The notes beneath the pieces are model-generated. The model searched no databases, was not told the origin of the DNA, and saw only the letters and a program-made list of their open reading frames with translations. Below are positions 6,363 through 8,405 of a stretch of DNA of 8,405 nucleotides, one piece after another (the first letter of the stretch is position 1; every line of letters starts with the position of its first letter). The DNA is from Rhodothermaceae bacterium (GTDB lineage Bacteria; Bacteroidota; Rhodothermia; Rhodothermales; JAHEMB01): assembly GCA_024643915.1 (NCBI GenBank), contig JAHEMB010000106.1, forward strand, positions 1 through 8,405, read 5' to 3'. The translations under genes were made by a program, and so were the position numbers.

Positions 6363-6523
6363 GAGACTGTTTGTTTGGTCAGTCTGGAAGCGAGCACGAG
6401 AGATTTTTAGTCCGGCGAACGACGCTTTTTGAGGCGCGTAGCCCAGCTACGGGCCGAGAAAACGGCGGACGGTGGGCTGAAAAGATCCGTGCGCAGCCCA
6501 GAATCATCCTACCAAACAGTCTC
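6363..6523. mobile_element. 161-bp palindromic MITE-like element with TTA target duplication
   Basis: The element begins with GAGACTGTTTG and ends with its exact inverse complement (CAAACAGTCTC, 6513-6523); weaker complementarity continues inward to about 25 bp. TTA flanks both sides (6360-6362 and 6524-6526), as a 3-bp target duplication would. The middle is a hairpin, CGTAGC (6437-6442) with GCTACG (6446-6451), centred on base 6444. That is the geometric centre of the element, and complementarity also continues outward from it, so the whole unit is one long imperfect palindrome. It has no coding capacity. The TNA-type target site suggests mobilisation by an IS5-superfamily transposase encoded elsewhere. 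It ends 17 bp before the eda start. Confidence 0.7.
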
Positions 6524-6540
6524 TTAAACCAGCATCAGCG

Positions 6541-7197
6541 ATGAAAGCAGCAATTCTGGAGGCCGTCCTCGAAAGCGGCGCCGTCGCCGTGATTCGCATG
6601 GCCGATGCACGGCGGCTCATCCGTGTCATCGAAGCCGTGCGCGCGGGCGGCGTGACCGCCATCGAGGTCACCATGACCACGCCGAATGCCCTTGGCGTGA
6701 TAGAGGAAGTGGCCCGCGAGATGGGCGACACGGTGCAGGTTGGCGTCGGCTCGGTGCTCTCGGCGGAGGTGGCGCGGCAGGCCGTCGACGCGGGGGCGCG
6801 CTACGTCGTCAGCCCCGTCTTCAAGCCCGAGATCATCGCCGAGTCGCACCGCCTCGGCGTGCCCGCCATGCCCGGCTGCTTCACCCCCACCGAGATCCTC
6901 ACCGCAACCGAAGCCGGCGCCGACATCGTCAAGGTCTTCCCCGCCGACATCCTCGGCATGGCCTTCTTCAAGGGTGTTCTCGCGCCGATGCCACACCTGA
7001 AAATGATGCCCACCGGCGGCGTCTCGCTCACCAACGCGGGCGACTGGATACGCGCCGGGGCCGTGGCTGTCGGGGTCGGCAGCGCGCTGCTCGACAAGCG
7101 CGCCATCGAAGCGGAGGACTACGCGACCCTCAGCGAGAACGCCCGCACCCTCTGTCGCAGCGTCGCCGAAGCCCGCTCGGGAAATCCTAAATCCTAA
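6541..7197 (+). CDS. eda: KDPG/KHG aldolase
   Basis: The 218-residue class I aldolase splits 2-keto-3-deoxy-6-phosphogluconate into pyruvate and D-glyceraldehyde 3-phosphate, the last step of the pathway. Visible active-site features are Arg19 in VAVIRM, Glu42 in AIEVTMTTP (general base), the GVGSVLSAE block (68-76), FKPEIIAESHRLGVPAMPGC (94-113), the Schiff-base Lys131 in ADIVKVFPAD and the phosphate-binding PTGGVS (157-162) and GVGSAL (178-183). Length is normal for the family. A related 6-phospho-2-dehydro-3-deoxygalactonate aldolase (DgoA) is possible by fold, but the KDG kinase next door favours KDPG. ATG 6541 starts the conserved N-terminus directly; no Shine-Dalgarno is seen. The sequence upstream is almost entirely a MITE, so expression must come from read-through or from a promoter within that element. 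The end NPKS and the TAA come from a heptameric repeat. Confidence 0.94.
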   Translation: MKAAILEAVLESGAVAVIRMADARRLIRVIEAVRAGGVTAIEVTMTTPNALGVIEEVAREMGDTVQVGVGSVLSAEVARQAVDAGARYVVSPVFKPEIIAESHRLGVPAMPGCFTPTEILTATEAGADIVKVFPADILGMAFFKGVLAPMPHLKMMPTGGVSLTNAGDWIRAGAVAVGVGSALLDKRAIEAEDYATLSENARTLCRSVAEARSGNPKS

Positions 7198-7230
7198 ACT
7201 CGAAATCCTAAACTCGAAACGCGAAATCCG
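7182..7230 (+). repeat. Perfect-register heptameric repeat array between eda and kdgK
   Basis: Seven contiguous 7-bp units fill 49 bases: AAATCCT, AAATCCT, AAACTCG, AAATCCT, AAACTCG, AAACGCG and AAATCCG. The array starts inside eda, supplies its TAA stop (7195-7197) and runs to 2 bp before the kdgK ATG, so it forms the whole gap. Because 7 is not a multiple of 3, gain or loss of one early unit would change where eda stops. Confidence 0.9.
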
Positions 7231-7232
7231 CA

Positions 7233-8261
7233 ATGAAAACCGTAACGCTCGGTGAGATCATGCTCCGGCTCTCCACGCCGGGGTTCCAGCGCTTCGTGCA
7301 GGCGCAGACGTTCGACGTGACCTACGGCGGCGGCGAGGCTAACGTGGCCGTGGCGCTCGCCAACTACGGCATGGAGAGCTACTTCGTCACCAAGTTGCCC
7401 CGGCACGAGATCGGGCAGGCGGCCGTAAACCACCTGCGGCGCTTCGGCGTCTCAGACCGGTTCATCGTGCGCGGTGGCGACCGCGTGGGCATCTACTTCC
7501 TGGAGACCGGCGCCAGCCAGCGTGCCTCCAAAGTTGTCTACGACCGCGACGCCGCCGCCGTGACGACGCTCGCGCCGGAAGAGTTGGACCTGGAGGCGGT
7601 CTTCGAGGGCGCGCGCTGGTTTCACTGGACCGGCATCACCCCGGCTCTGGGCGAGACCGCCCGCCGGACGCTCGTGGAGGCGTGCAAGGCCGCGCAAGCC
7701 GCCGGCGCCACGGTCAGTTGCGACCTCAACTACCGCGCGAAGCTCTGGACCGTCGAGGAGGCCCAGGCGACGATGCGGCCCCTGATGGAGCACGTCGACG
7801 TCTGCATCGCCAACGAGGAGGATGCGGAGAAGAGCCTCGGGATGACGGCGGGCGAGACGGACGTGGAGGGCGCCGAACTGGATGAGGCCGGCTACTTCCG
7901 CCTCGCCGAGCGGCTCAAGCGTGCCTTCGACTTCGACGCCGTCGCCATCACCCTCCGCGAGTCGTTTAGCGCCAGCCACAACGGCTGGAGTGCTATCTTC
8001 CACGACGACCACGCCTGCCACACGCCCCAGCGCTCGACCCGCTACGACATCCAGATCATCGACCGCGTCGGCGGCGGGGACTCGTTCGCCAGCGGTCTCA
8101 TCGCGGGGCTGCTGCAGAAGGAGAACTCGAAGGACGCGCTGGAATTTGCCGTGGCCGCTTCGTGCCTGAAACAGACCATCCCCGGTGACTTCAACCTCGT
8201 CAGCCGCGCGGAGGTCGAGAAGCTCGCGGCAGGCGGCGGCTCGGGCCGCGTCGAACGCTAA
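7233..8261 (+). CDS. kdgK: 2-keto-3-deoxygluconate kinase (PfkB family)
   Basis: The 342-residue kinase phosphorylates KDG to KDPG with ATP, linking UxaA to Eda. It shows the PfkB sugar-kinase architecture: the N-terminal substrate-binding motif YGGGEANVAVALANYG (residues 31-46), the KDG-kinase-type CDLNYRAKLW segment (163-172), the ANEEDAEKSLG region (193-203) and the C-terminal signature IDRVGGGDSFASGLI (276-290). Asp283 of GGGD is the catalytic base and the glycines form the anion hole. The DLNYR.KLW form and the neighbours distinguish it from ribokinase and fructokinase. The start ATG 7233 gives the normal family N-terminus and follows a heptameric repeat array by 2 bp, without a Shine-Dalgarno. 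uxaC begins 25 bp after the stop, so co-transcription is likely. Confidence 0.95.
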   Translation: MKTVTLGEIMLRLSTPGFQRFVQAQTFDVTYGGGEANVAVALANYGMESYFVTKLPRHEIGQAAVNHLRRFGVSDRFIVRGGDRVGIYFLETGASQRASKVVYDRDAAAVTTLAPEELDLEAVFEGARWFHWTGITPALGETARRTLVEACKAAQAAGATVSCDLNYRAKLWTVEEAQATMRPLMEHVDVCIANEEDAEKSLGMTAGETDVEGAELDEAGYFRLAERLKRAFDFDAVAITLRESFSASHNGWSAIFHDDHACHTPQRSTRYDIQIIDRVGGGDSFASGLIAGLLQKENSKDALEFAVAASCLKQTIPGDFNLVSRAEVEKLAAGGGSGRVER

Positions 8262-8286
8262 GTTAATCCTTCGATCCCATTCTCGC

Positions 8287-8405
8287 ATGGAATCTCTAGC
8301 TCTTCACCCGGACCGCTTCTTCGACCCCGACCCATCGGTGCGGGGCATCGCCCGGGCGCTCTACGCGTCGGTCGTGGATCTGCCGCTCATCTGCCCGCAC
8401 GGGCA
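8287..8405 (+). CDS. uxaC: Uronate isomerase, N-terminal part (3' end outside window)
   Basis: UxaC interconverts D-galacturonate with D-tagaturonate and D-glucuronate with D-fructuronate, the entry step of the pathway. Only 39 codons and two bases are present. The visible segment runs LALHPDRFFDPDPSVRGIAR and continues with ALYASVVDLPLICPHG. It matches the amidohydrolase-superfamily uronate isomerase N-terminus, in which LHPDR and an HGH metal-binding pair near residue 40 are conserved. The window ends within the codon expected to give the second histidine. This form resembles the Caulobacter-type UxaC more than the E. coli one. The start ATG lies 25 bp behind kdgK without a Shine-Dalgarno. 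The call rests on a short stretch plus context. Confidence 0.87.
   Translation, partial: MESLALHPDRFFDPDPSVRGIARALYASVVDLPLICPHG

Noticed and set aside
6338..6377. Direct repeat GTTTGTTTG at 6338-6346 and 6369-6377
   Set aside because: It is nine bases of low complexity, with the second copy inside the MITE end; the TTA duplication is the better explanation of the insertion boundary.
6320..6544. 74-codon plus-strand open frame between uxaB and eda
   Set aside because: It runs through the heptamer arm and the palindromic mobile element, has no protein features and overlaps the eda start.
8259..8270. Possible third operator around TAAGTTAATCC before uxaC
   Set aside because: Only a few positions resemble a half-site, there is no palindrome or central CpG, and the 25-bp gap implies co-transcription with kdgK.
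7452..8288. 278-codon minus-strand open frame opposite kdgK
   Set aside because: It is antisense to kdgK and has no motif; it is a composition artefact.

Overview
This window is one continuous, all-plus-strand gene cluster for uptake and breakdown of hexuronates, most likely D-galacturonate, by the isomerase (Ashwell) pathway. In order it holds: the 3' end of altronate dehydratase (uxaA); a tripartite TRAP transporter (dctP, dctQ, dctM); a LacI-family regulator; tagaturonate reductase (uxaB); KDPG aldolase (eda); 2-keto-3-deoxygluconate kinase (kdgK); and the first 39 codons of uronate isomerase (uxaC). Together these cover every step: TRAP import, then UxaC (galacturonate to tagaturonate), UxaB (to altronate), UxaA (to KDG), KdgK (to KDPG) and Eda (to pyruvate plus glyceraldehyde 3-phosphate). 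The enzymes of the glucuronate branch (UxuA, UxuB) are not in the window.

Organism: the DNA is GC-rich with strongly GC-biased third codon positions, yet none of the eight visible start codons has a convincing Shine-Dalgarno sequence. This combination, with a diderm-type metabolic cluster, fits a GC-rich member of the Bacteroidota/Rhodothermota line. That is an inference from style, not from a marker gene.

Regulation: a perfect 14-bp palindrome with a central CpG (CTTAACCGGTTAAG, 4692-4705) precedes uxaB, and a 12/14 copy (CTTAACCGATAAAG, 3535-3548) precedes the regulator gene. The pair is a good candidate for the regulator's operators, implying autoregulation plus control of the uxaB-side genes.

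The intergenic DNA is the unusual part. Short repeats with a strict 7-bp period (A-rich units such as AAATCCT and AAATTCC, and a purine-rich variant GGATGGA) occur in four gaps. They supply the stop codons and last residues of dctP, uxaB and eda. In two gaps the units sit as facing inverted arms. Between uxaB and eda there is also a 161-bp near-palindromic element with GAGACTGTTTG ends flanked by TTA direct repeats, which looks like a non-autonomous transposable element (MITE). A 19-bp tandem duplication at the dctQ/dctM junction appears to have split an ancestral TGATG stop-start overlap. No stretch over 300 bases lacks a gene. I found no RNA gene, CRISPR array, phage or defence gene. The metabolic system is a known type; the repeats and the operator pair are what deserve a second look.
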